From contig JBBRXY010000109.1 in NCBI GenBank assembly GCA_038238185.1, positions 1-8,957 of the forward strand: a stretch of 8,957 nucleotides of DNA, written 5' to 3'. This stretch comes from DATAQC01 sp038238185. GTDB taxonomy: Bacteria; Actinomycetota; Acidimicrobiia; Acidimicrobiales; AC-14. The notes under the pieces are model-generated. The model saw only the letters and a program-made list of their open reading frames with translations, searched no databases and was not told the origin of the DNA. Positions 1 through 5,293 of the stretch are shown here, one piece after another (positions within the stretch are counted from its first letter, which is position 1; each line of letters begins with the position of its first letter). The position numbers and the translations under genes were made by a program.

Positions 1-1
1 G

Positions 2-256
2 GACTACCATTTCATCGTTAAATAACAGTTCCAAGGCCCGGCTGGCCGTCTCCCGGGACATATTGATCGAATCAGCGATGTCCTGATGGGTGATGGGCGC
101 CTGGATAACGATGCCGTCTTTTGTATTTTTACCAAACCGGTCTGCCAAGTCTAATAAGCGGGCGATAACCCGCTCCCTCGGCAGTCGATATTCAAGACTT
201 TGTATTCTCTGGGCGTATACGGTGAACGTGCCTACCAGTTGTCTGAGCCGCCGCAT
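2..256 (-). CDS. Crp/Fnr-family transcription regulator, C-terminal fragment (partial at both ends)
   Basis: The reverse strand is open for 85 codons and runs off the left edge. It reads as the end of the dimerisation helix of a Crp/Fnr regulator (RRLRQLVGTFTVYAQRIQSL), then a linker (RLPRERVIARLLDLADRFG), then the winged HTH, whose recognition region is ITHQDIADSINMSRETASR. The order and spacing are those of the family. Members bind DNA as dimers and respond to a ligand in the N-terminal cyclic-nucleotide-type domain, which is missing here. The codons (TTA, ATA, AGA, AAT, TTT) and lower GC contrast with everything to the right, so this piece very likely comes from another genome. The reading becomes uncertain at the GCCGCC tract around 247-256; the in-frame ATG at 256-254 is probably a coincidence of the join. 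The family call is strong; the source organism is unknown. Confidence 0.8.
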   Translation of the reverse strand, partial: MRRLRQLVGTFTVYAQRIQSLEYRLPRERVIARLLDLADRFGKNTKDGIVIQAPITHQDIADSINMSRETASRALELLFNDEMVV

Positions 257-258
257 GG
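241..258. other. Composition breakpoint / probable chimeric junction
   Basis: Left of here the DNA is of moderate GC and codes for a Crp/Fnr fragment on the minus strand. Right of here it is very GC-rich phage DNA coding on the plus strand. Both genes are truncated at this point: the regulator lacks its N-terminal half and the Ala-rich phage gene lacks its start, since its frame meets TGA at 244-246. The join falls in CCGCCGC-type sequence, which would suit a microhomology-mediated chimera formed in vivo, by whole-genome amplification, or by assembly. Confidence 0.6.
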
Positions 259-621
259 GACGCCGCCGCCGCCACCGCCGCCGCCGCCGCAGGGGACGCC
301 GCATGGGACGCCGCCGCCACGGCCGCCGCCGCCGCATGGGCCGCCTCACGGGCCGCCGCCGCCGCCGCCACCGCCGCCGCCGCAGGGGACGCCGCAGGGG
401 CCGCCGCACGGGACGCCACCGCCACGGCCGCCGCCGCCGCATGGGCCGCCTCACGGGACGCCGCCGCCGCCACCGCCGCCGCCGCATGGGACGCCGCATG
501 GGCCGCCGCATGGGACAGCCCATGGGCCGCCGCATGGGACGCCCTTCGTCCTACGGTGGAGGGGCTACAGGCGTCGGCCTTAGACCTGCTGGACCGGCTC
601 ATCGCCGTGGGGCGGACCTGA
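247..621 (+). CDS. Ala-rich WDAA-repeat phage protein, 5'-truncated
   Basis: I choose the frame that ends at TGA 619-621. It gives about 124 residues: an Ala-rich stretch built of AAWD, AAWA, AAGD and ASRD units, then a normal-looking tail (LRPTVEGLQASALDLLDRLIAVGRT). Ala-rich proteins with regularly spaced Trp, Arg and Asp and a similar LLDRLI-type tail are, from memory, common in actinobacterial phages and hosts; their function is not known to me. The four-residue period suggests a long amphipathic helix. The stop overlaps the next ATG (TGATG), which supports this frame. The gene lacks a start because its 5' part is lost at the junction near 247. The other two plus frames are also open across the repeat and would give Pro-rich or Arg-rich proteins; they lack a sensible tail and I reject them. 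Confidence 0.6.
   Translation, partial: AAAWDAAAATAAAAAGDAAWDAAATAAAAAWAASRAAAAAATAAAAGDAAGAAARDATATAAAAAWAASRDAAAATAAAAWDAAWAAAWDSPWAAAWDALRPTVEGLQASALDLLDRLIAVGRT
307..516 (+). repeat. Higher-order tandem repeat, two units of about 105 bp
   Basis: The block beginning GACGCC at 307 is repeated from 412 with few substitutions and a one-codon indel. Each unit is about 35 codons of GCC-rich sequence containing the landmark GCATGGGCCGCCTCACGG. Both units stay in the frame of the Ala-rich protein, so the gene probably grew by in-frame unit duplication. Confidence 0.75.
481..540 (+). repeat. Five tandem 12-bp units (GCCGCATGGGMC)
   Basis: Units begin at 481, 493, 505, 517 and 529. Four match GCCGCATGGG(A/C)C exactly and the fourth is AGCCCATGGGCC. 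Each codes for four residues (AAWD or AAWA) of the Ala-rich protein, so the repeat is part of a coding region. Confidence 0.85.
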
Positions 622-866
622 TGGCTGGCGGCTACAAGCTGATGATGACCCGAGCCACGGTCACCGTAGGAGGTGACGAGCCCATCAAGGCGGCCACCGT
701 CTCCGTGCGTGACGGGGTAGCCACCATCGCCGTTCAAGGCGCCGAGCCACTCACCATGGACGTCGCCACCGTGGCCCGCTCCTCGGCCAAGCGTGCCACC
801 GTGACCGGCGTGGACGGGACGACGTGGGAGATCGTGCGGGGCTGCGACTGCGGCGGTGGGCGATGA
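621..866 (+). CDS. Small beta-rich phage protein of unknown function
   Basis: The product is 81 residues from ATG 621, whose A is the last base of the previous stop (TGATG), so translational coupling is likely. Starts at ATG 642 or 645 are possible and would remove 7 or 8 residues. The middle alternates short beta-type segments (RATVTVGG, AATVSVRDGVATIAV, RATVTGVDGTTWEIVRG) and it ends in a CDCGGGR tail. It has no signal peptide or membrane helix. Small actinophage proteins with this kind of WxIxR plus CxC ending are familiar, but I know no function for them. Its stop overlaps the start of the next gene. That it is a gene is well supported by frame, coupling and composition; the role is open. 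Confidence 0.65.
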   Translation: MAGGYKLMMTRATVTVGGDEPIKAATVSVRDGVATIAVQGAEPLTMDVATVARSSAKRATVTGVDGTTWEIVRGCDCGGGR

Positions 867-1363
867 AGGGCCTAGCGAACCGACGTAGCCCGAGGTGGGC
901 GTTCATGGAGCGGTTCCGTATTCCGCAGTACGACGGCGACGGCGACTACCTGTCCCGCCTGCGGATCGTTCAGACGCCATGGTTCGGCGTCTACCTCCAC
1001 CGCTTCGACGGACCCGACCCCCGCCCGACTCTGCATGATCACCCCTGGCCTTTTCTGTCCTTCGTGCTGCGTGGCGGATACGTCGAGCGCCGTTTGAACA
1101 CCCGCGACATGACCGTCGACGAGAACCACCAGGTGCGCTTGGTCAACCGGATGCGGCTGTGCGATGCCCACGCCATCATGCGCCTGACCAGGGTGCCGAC
1201 GTGGACACTCATGGTCGCTGGGCTCCGGGTGCGGACGTGGGGTTATCTGGAACCGGTGTCTGCCGGCGATGCGCTCCCATCGACCTGGCTCTGGACCGAG
1301 TTCGACAAGCATCCCCACGCTGCTGAGTTCGACGCTGCGCTGGCCCGGAGGAGCGAGCGATGA
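863..1363 (+). CDS. Cupin-like phage protein (HDHPW motif)
   Basis: This encodes 166 residues from ATG 863, which overlaps the preceding TGA (ATGA). A longer in-frame start at 824 lies inside the upstream gene and is less likely. The key segment is residues 41-72: FGVYLHRF, then LHDHPWPF (His58, His60), then SFVLRGGYVERR. A His cluster followed by a beta hairpin is the signature of small cupin-like proteins found in actinophages and their hosts, where the histidines would bind a metal. A second His (DAHAIMRL) and TWTLMVAGLRVRTWGYL follow in the expected order. The substrate and reaction are unknown. It overlaps the next gene by ATGA and sits in a run of small genes just before the portal. I am confident of the family type and not of any activity. 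Confidence 0.7.
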   Translation: MKGLANRRSPRWAFMERFRIPQYDGDGDYLSRLRIVQTPWFGVYLHRFDGPDPRPTLHDHPWPFLSFVLRGGYVERRLNTRDMTVDENHQVRLVNRMRLCDAHAIMRLTRVPTWTLMVAGLRVRTWGYLEPVSAGDALPSTWLWTEFDKHPHAAEFDAALARRSER

Positions 1364-1554
1364 AGGGCAGCCACGACGGGAAGTGCGAGGCCGAGTGGTG
1401 CAGCGCAGCGTCGGCCTACACCCCGTGCGACTGTGCCCACCGCCGGGCCACCGGATGGGAAGGGGTCAAGTCCCACACCGACGCCCCCGCCCCGCCCATC
1501 GTCCGCTCCGCCCGTCGCCGGCCCCGGTGGATGCGACCGTGGGGCCATCGGTGA
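1360..1554 (+). CDS. Small Cys-rich protein of unknown function
   Basis: The 64-residue product starts at ATG 1360, overlapping the previous TGA, with a clear GGAGG at 1347-1351 eight bases upstream. The N-terminal half holds four cysteines and a histidine (Cys9, Cys14, Cys23, Cys25, His27), which could bind a metal. The C-terminal half is Pro/Arg-rich and basic (RSARRRPRWMRPWGHR), as in small nucleic-acid-binding proteins. Its end overlaps the GTG start of the next gene. I do not recognise a family. The ribosome-binding site and overlaps at both ends make it a convincing gene, though metal binding is only inferred. Confidence 0.6.
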   Translation: MKGSHDGKCEAEWCSAASAYTPCDCAHRRATGWEGVKSHTDAPAPPIVRSARRRPRWMRPWGHR

Positions 1555-1817
1555 TCCCCTCCCCCCTGGCGGATGTCTTCGCGGCGTACCGGATCACGAG
1601 GCTGATTACCGAGGACGCCATCTTCGACCGCCCCCGCAATGCCGTGGCAGACCTGCCGTTCCTGGGCTCGGTCACCTCCTGTCGGTGGTGCGCTGGTGTC
1701 TGGGTCGGGTTCGGCGTGATGCTCGCCCGCCGCCGGTTCCCCCGAGCCTGGGCACCGGTAGCCGAAGCCCTGGCCCTGAGCGCCGGTGCTGCCCTGCTGG
1801 CCCGGTTGGAGGACTGA
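1551..1817 (+). CDS. DUF1360-like small membrane protein
   Basis: The product is 88 residues from GTG 1551, overlapping the previous TGA (GTGA). The N-terminal motif FAAYRITRLITEDAIFDRPR, followed by a Cys pair (SCRWCAGVWVG), is typical of DUF1360 proteins, which occur widely in phages and bacteria and lack a known function. The segment from CAGVWVGFGVML to the C-terminus (ALALSAGAALLARL) is hydrophobic, giving one or two likely membrane passes. The next gene begins on its stop codon. The family call rests on the YRxTRL and CxxCxGVW motifs recalled from memory; a profile search would settle it. Confidence 0.65.
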   Translation: MIPSPLADVFAAYRITRLITEDAIFDRPRNAVADLPFLGSVTSCRWCAGVWVGFGVMLARRRFPRAWAPVAEALALSAGAALLARLED

Positions 1818-1963
1818 TGGCCGCCGAGGACGAGTGCAACTGCTGGCCCGATGAGTGCAGCGGTGAGGGGTTCCCCGACGGCGACCAGCGCGCCTGTCCG
1901 CACTGTGCGAACCTCGACGGCGAGTGGCCGTGCCCCGCCGATCTACTGGGTGACGCCGACTGA
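1817..1963 (+). CDS. 48-residue Cys-rich mini-protein
   Basis: ATG 1817 overlaps the preceding TGA (TGATG), and GGAGG at 1809-1813 lies just upstream. The acidic product has six cysteines, as CNC, DEC, CPHC and PC. The CPHC pair resembles half of a zinc ribbon and the protein may fold around a metal. No family is recognised. The next 38 bases up to the portal start hold nothing I can identify. A portal frame upstream of 2002 is excluded by TAA at 1990-1992. Confidence 0.55.
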   Translation: MAAEDECNCWPDECSGEGFPDGDQRACPHCANLDGEWPCPADLLGDAD

Positions 1964-2001
1964 ACCACCGCCCCACCCACACCCTGACGTAACCTCACGG
2001 C

Positions 2002-5000
2002 GTGCCCCGCCGCGCTGCAACGTCCCCCACCCTGACCGCCGCCGCGACCCGGATCGACCTCCGGGCACCGAAGCGGGCCGCTGCTCAGATGGGCCAGCGC
2101 CAGGGATGGCAGGCCGAGGCGTGGCAGTACAGCCGGGAGATCCCCGAGATCCACGAGGCGCTCCGGTACCGGGCTGACCAGCTCGGCAAGGTGAAGCTCT
2201 TCGTCGCCATCGCCAACCCCGAGGACCCCGACGGCGACCCGATCCCCGTCAGCGACGAGTCCTCCGGGGTACCGCCGGCCGTCGCAGCGGCAGCGGACGC
2301 CGAGCTGGGACGCCTGCGCTCCGCCCTCGGGGGCCAAAGCGAGATCATGCGGATGCTCGACCGCAACCTAGAGGCCGTCGGCGAGTGCTTTTTGATCGGC
2401 ATTGGTCCCCGGCAGGTGGAGATCGAGCAGCGGGACGGGTCGACGTACACGATGGAGGAGCCGGAGAACTGGGTCATCCGGTCCATCTCCGAGGTTGAGG
2501 TCAAGGGCACGGGCAAGGGCCAGAAGGTCATCGTCAAGGCCGACGAGAACGACACCAAGGGCACCGCTCTCGACCCCGAACAGGACACATGGATCCGCAT
2601 CTGGCTCCGTGACCCGCAGTGGTCTGACCAGCCCGAGTGCGGGATGCGCGCCCTGCTCGGCGAGTGCCGCATCGTCCAGGTGCTCACCCAGCAGCTCCTC
2701 GCCCTCTGCTACCGGGCCCTCTCGGCAGGCTTGTTCCTCATCCCCAACGAGATGAGCCAGGGGCCGATGATCCCCACCGAGCCGGGGGAGGACCCGCCCG
2801 CCGACCCCCTCGACGACACGCTCTACGAGGTCTTCTCCGCCCCGGTCGAGGACCCCTCCCACCCATCGACCGTCCAGCCGGCCACCCTGCGTGGCCCGAA
2901 GGACGCCATGGGCACCGACGTCCTTCGCCACCTGAGCTTCTATGACGCCGCCCAGGTGGCCGGGATCGAGGAGCGGATCACCGCCCGGGTGGTGCGCATC
3001 GCCCGAGGCCTGTCCCTGCCCGTAGAGGGCGTCCAGGGCAAGGGCGACACCACGTTCGCCAACGCTCGGCAGATCGCTGAGGACGAGTGGAACAAATACC
3101 TCAGCCCCTCGGCAGGCATCGCCACCAACGCCCTGACATACGCCTTTCTCCTCCCCCAGCTCCGGGAGAACCCGGCCGTCCCCCCCGAGTGGGGCGAGCT
3201 GATGTTCATTGCCGCAGACCCCTCGGACCTGATGGCCGAGGCCGACACCAAGGAGACGGCGAACGACGCATGGGACCGGGGGACCATCAGCGACGACACC
3301 TACCGCAAGGCCAAGGGGTTCTCCGAGGACGACAAGCCCGAGCCGGTGGAGCTGCTCATCCGGGCTGCGCTGCGCCGGGGCATCCTCACCGCCGACCTGA
3401 CCCTCGCATTGATGAACCTCCTCGGCGTGCCCATCGAGGTCGAGTCCAGCGCCGTGGCCGACGTCGTGCCCGCCGACGCATCCACCCAGATGATCGCTGA
3501 GGCCATGGCGCAGCTCGCAAGCGCCCACCCCCGCTCCATCCGTGCCGCCTCCCGCCCGACCACCGACTACGGGCGACGTCTGACCGACATCGACCGGGAG
3601 CTACGGACCCGAGTGCTGGCCGCCACCAACGCAGCGATGGGAGCCGCGCTCGACCGGGCCGCCAACCGCCTCTCCTCCCGAGCCGCGGGTACACCGAGCC
3701 GTGCCGTGCTCAACAGCGTCCACCGCCGCCACCGCTTCGCCCAACTCGGCCCGGCACTGGTGGCCGACATCATGGGTGACGAGGACCCCCTCAGCGGGGC
3801 GTGGGCAGACCTGGAAGCCGACTACATGGCGTGGGGAGCCGATGCCCAGTCCCAGGCCCGTACGGTCGCAGGAGAGGCCACAGGGACAGACCAGAGCGGG
3901 CTACGGGCAGAGCAGGACCGCAACCTCACCGACTCGTGGGGCTGGATGGCCGGAGCCCTGACCACCCTGGCCAACGAGCGCATCTGGGACCCGTCCCCGA
4001 AGCATCCCGACGTGGGCGAGTTCGACCCCTCCCTGACCGTCCCCCCCGGCCTGGCCCGTGCTGCCATCGCCCGAGCAGGCGGAGCCGACGGGTTGACCAC
4101 GGGCGGGACGGGAGCGTGGGTGACCCTGACCGATGGGGGGACGCGGCCGGCGGGAGGCATCGCCACGGGGGAGACGATCCGTGACGCCCTGCGGGAAGGC
4201 GGGGCAACGGTGGATGGGTATGAGTGGACCTACGGCCCAGCCTTCCGCCGATCATCCTTCCAGCCCCACCTAGATCTGAACGGGACCGTGGTCGCCAACT
4301 TCGACGACGACCGATGGAGCGGCGGCGGGTGGACCGGGTTCGGCTCGTGGTTTCCCGGAGACCACCACGGGTCACTGGTCGCCGGGACCGTCGTGTCAGG
4401 CCCGGCGCCTCGGGGTGCGGCGCTGAGACATTGGCGGGGCGACCTCGTCGATCTGTCCTTCGCCTCGGGCCAGTTCCTCTCCGCAACCCCGAATCACCCG
4501 GTACTGACGCGGCGCGGATGGGTCGCCGCAGGCGCTCTCGTGGAAGGCGACGAGGTAATCCGCTGCGTAGATGCTGAGGGGGTCGCGGGTCTGATCCCAG
4601 ATGATCACCAGGTGCCAGCCCGCATTGAGGATGTAGTTGCAGCGGTGGCGGTGTCGCCGAGCATGATCGCCTGTCCCATGGAAGTTGCCCCCATGAACTT
4701 CCATGGCGACGGGGAAGGCTCCGAGGTCGCAGTTGTATGGACCGACCGCCTGCTGTGGGACCGTCACCAAGCATCGATCGGCCAGCCAACCAGCGAGGAT
4801 CTGTTCTCCGGCGCTGATGCCGATCCCAAGTTCCTGCCGGGTTCGAGCCGCCGCGGCGAGTTGTCCGGGGGAGTTGGGCTTGCCCCGCTTCGCAGCGTGG
4901 GCGGGAGCGGCCATGGCCTTCCGCTGCTCCGGGGTCCGGCGCTGGTTGATAGCGAGTTGGGCGGCGCTGTAGCTGCGGGGCTCAACGCCAGCGGCCAGGA

Positions 5001-5226
5001 GCTTCCGGCGGATGATGTTCCGATCGACGCTGAATCGTTGGGCCAGAGCGTTCTCGGACTCGCCGCCTTCGTAGAGGGTGACAAGGTGCTCTACGTCGAT
5101 CGCCGCCGCGGTTTCTCGGGACACGTCTACGACCTCCAGACGGCGCCGCGGTGGTACGTCGCCAATGGAGTAATCGTACACAACTGTTCCTGCGACTTCA
5201 CCCCCGTGATTCTCCCCGCTCAGTAG
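2002..5226 (+). CDS. Phage portal protein fused to MuF-like domain, interrupted by an intein
   Basis: The precursor is 1074 residues; removing the 271-residue intein leaves 803. Residues 1-490 look like an actinophage portal (SPP1 gp6-like): an early AWQYSREIPEIHEALRYRAD segment, YRALSAGLFLIPNEMS, and the helical ARGLSLPVEGVQGKGDTTFA plus AEDEWNKYLSP region. The portal forms the dodecameric ring at the capsid vertex through which DNA passes. Residues from about 525 to 790 resemble the MuF minor head protein and end in FGSWFPGDHHG. After splicing this joins CSCDFTPVILPAQ, giving the CxC tail usual for MuF-like ends. GTG 2002 is the first start after the in-frame stop at 1990 and has no obvious Shine-Dalgarno; ATG 2089 is an alternative. 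Portal and MuF are often separate genes, so the fusion is notable. The antisense endonuclease gene lies inside the intein. Confidence 0.85.
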   Translation: MPRRAATSPTLTAAATRIDLRAPKRAAAQMGQRQGWQAEAWQYSREIPEIHEALRYRADQLGKVKLFVAIANPEDPDGDPIPVSDESSGVPPAVAAAADAELGRLRSALGGQSEIMRMLDRNLEAVGECFLIGIGPRQVEIEQRDGSTYTMEEPENWVIRSISEVEVKGTGKGQKVIVKADENDTKGTALDPEQDTWIRIWLRDPQWSDQPECGMRALLGECRIVQVLTQQLLALCYRALSAGLFLIPNEMSQGPMIPTEPGEDPPADPLDDTLYEVFSAPVEDPSHPSTVQPATLRGPKDAMGTDVLRHLSFYDAAQVAGIEERITARVVRIARGLSLPVEGVQGKGDTTFANARQIAEDEWNKYLSPSAGIATNALTYAFLLPQLRENPAVPPEWGELMFIAADPSDLMAEADTKETANDAWDRGTISDDTYRKAKGFSEDDKPEPVELLIRAALRRGILTADLTLALMNLLGVPIEVESSAVADVVPADASTQMIAEAMAQLASAHPRSIRAASRPTTDYGRRLTDIDRELRTRVLAATNAAMGAALDRAANRLSSRAAGTPSRAVLNSVHRRHRFAQLGPALVADIMGDEDPLSGAWADLEADYMAWGADAQSQARTVAGEATGTDQSGLRAEQDRNLTDSWGWMAGALTTLANERIWDPSPKHPDVGEFDPSLTVPPGLARAAIARAGGADGLTTGGTGAWVTLTDGGTRPAGGIATGETIRDALREGGATVDGYEWTYGPAFRRSSFQPHLDLNGTVVANFDDDRWSGGGWTGFGSWFPGDHHGSLVAGTVVSGPAPRGAALRHWRGDLVDLSFASGQFLSATPNHPVLTRRGWVAAGALVEGDEVIRCVDAEGVAGLIPDDHQVPARIEDVVAAVAVSPSMIACPMEVAPMNFHGDGEGSEVAVVWTDRLLWDRHQASIGQPTSEDLFSGADADPKFLPGSSRRGELSGGVGLAPLRSVGGSGHGLPLLRGPALVDSELGGAVAAGLNASGQELPADDVPIDAESLGQSVLGLAAFVEGDKVLYVDRRRGFSGHVYDLQTAPRWYVANGVIVHNCSCDFTPVILPAQ
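4396..5124 (-). CDS. Putative EDxHD (Vsr-like) homing endonuclease, antisense inside the intein
   Basis: The product is 242 residues from GTG 5124, preceded by GGAGG eight bases upstream, ending at TGA 4398-4396. Residues 10-50 look like a helix-turn-helix (LVTLYEGGESENALAQRFSV, then DRNIIRRKLLAAGVEPRS). A basic linker follows (RRTPEQRKAMAAPAHAAKRG). The nuclease core has GEQIL (Glu107), YNCDLG (Asp133), AMEVHGGNFHG (Glu142, His149) and CNYILNAGWHLVIIW. This order of an acidic helix, YNxDL, GGxxH and an aromatic beta strand resembles Vsr-like EDxHD homing endonucleases, the I-Bth0305I group associated with inteins. It would cut intein-free alleles of the host gene. Its codons align exactly opposite intein codons 9-251. 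Its frame continues upstream to 5280, but that part is antisense to the C-extein and is not needed. Motif evidence is good; activity is untested. The main alternative is an inactive relic. Confidence 0.82.
   Translation of the reverse strand: MSRETAAAIDVEHLVTLYEGGESENALAQRFSVDRNIIRRKLLAAGVEPRSYSAAQLAINQRRTPEQRKAMAAPAHAAKRGKPNSPGQLAAAARTRQELGIGISAGEQILAGWLADRCLVTVPQQAVGPYNCDLGAFPVAMEVHGGNFHGTGDHARRHRHRCNYILNAGWHLVIIWDQTRDPLSIYAADYLVAFHESACGDPSAPRQYRVIRGCGEELARGEGQIDEVAPPMSQRRTPRRRA
5133..5137 (-). promoter_or_regulatory. Ribosome-binding site of the antisense endonuclease
   Basis: GGAGG on the minus strand lies eight bases before GTG 5124. It decides the start, since the longer frame from 5280 has no comparable site. 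On the plus strand the same bases fall within the Asp-Leu-Gln codons of intein block F. A weak -10-like TACGAT may lie further upstream on the minus strand near 5171-5176, but I see no good -35. Confidence 0.6.
5185..5226 (+). repeat. C-extein, copy 1 (in use)
   Basis: These are the last 13 codons and stop of the portal-MuF gene, coding for CSCDFTPVILPAQ. They pair with the diverged copy at 5252-5293: 34 of 42 bases are identical, offset 67 bp, so the two are in different frames. Confidence 0.9.
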
Positions 5227-5251
5227 GTGGGGGGCCGCCGCCACCCCGGGC

Positions 5252-5293
5252 TGCTCGTGCGATTTCACCCCCGTGATCATCCCTGCTCGCTAG
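5252..5293 (+). pseudogene. C-extein, copy 2 (relic of the uninvaded gene end)
   Basis: This codes for CSCDFTPVIIPAR and a stop but has no start or joined frame, so it is not translated as part of the portal. Of eight differences from copy 1, five are synonymous; the rest give Leu to Ile and Gln to Arg. Ten bases just before it (5241-5250) match the last ten bases of the N-extein (4362-4371) at nine positions, with one extra C before the Cys codon. It therefore resembles an intein-free insertion site left behind the intein. Confidence 0.7.

Larger units (their letters stand above)
4372..5184 (+). mobile_element. Intein (Hint domain) in the MuF region
   Basis: The intein is 271 residues, from Ser791 to Asn1061 of the precursor. 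The start is SLVAGTVVSGP. Block B is SATPNHPVLTRRGW, with the Thr-x-x-His expected of Hint domains, followed by GALVEGDEVI. The C-terminal part has VEGDKVLYVD, then block F (GHVYDLQTAPRWYVANG), then block G ending in His-Asn before Cys+1. All main splicing residues are visible; the nucleophile at position 1 is Ser instead of the usual Cys, which some active inteins have. The ~155 residues between the two Hint halves carry no LAGLIDADG or HNH motif on this strand. Instead, the DNA codes for an endonuclease on the other strand. The frame has no stop, so splicing is plausible. The boundaries rest on motif fit and on the extein copy at 5252. Confidence 0.85.

Noticed and set aside
200..583. Pro-rich open frame over the repeat
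   Set aside because: It begins inside the Crp/Fnr fragment on the wrong strand and ends without any sensible tail; the Ala/Trp frame fits better.
90..620. Arg-rich open frame leading into the 621 gene
   Set aside because: It is a shifted reading of the GCC repeat and foreign DNA left of the junction; only the part from 621 on looks like protein and has a coupled start.
192..737. Ala-rich minus-strand open frame
   Set aside because: It spans the junction and is a complement of the GCC repeat and the 621 gene.
2368..3528. 386-residue minus-strand open frame opposite the portal
   Set aside because: It is open because of GC-rich codon bias, has low-complexity Gly/Val/Leu-rich content, no ribosome-binding site and no recognisable motif, unlike the antisense nuclease.
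3926..4789. 287-residue Arg-rich minus-strand frame near the intein
   Set aside because: It is in a different frame from the nuclease, basic and low-complexity, and has no motifs.
5226..5246. GGTGG/CCACC hairpin between the two extein copies as a terminator
   Set aside because: The stem is short, G/C runs allow many pairings, and no T tract follows.
5125..5280. Longer start for the antisense nuclease at 5280
   Set aside because: The extra 52 residues are only the antisense of both C-extein copies and Hint block F/G; GTG 5124 has a well-spaced GGAGG.
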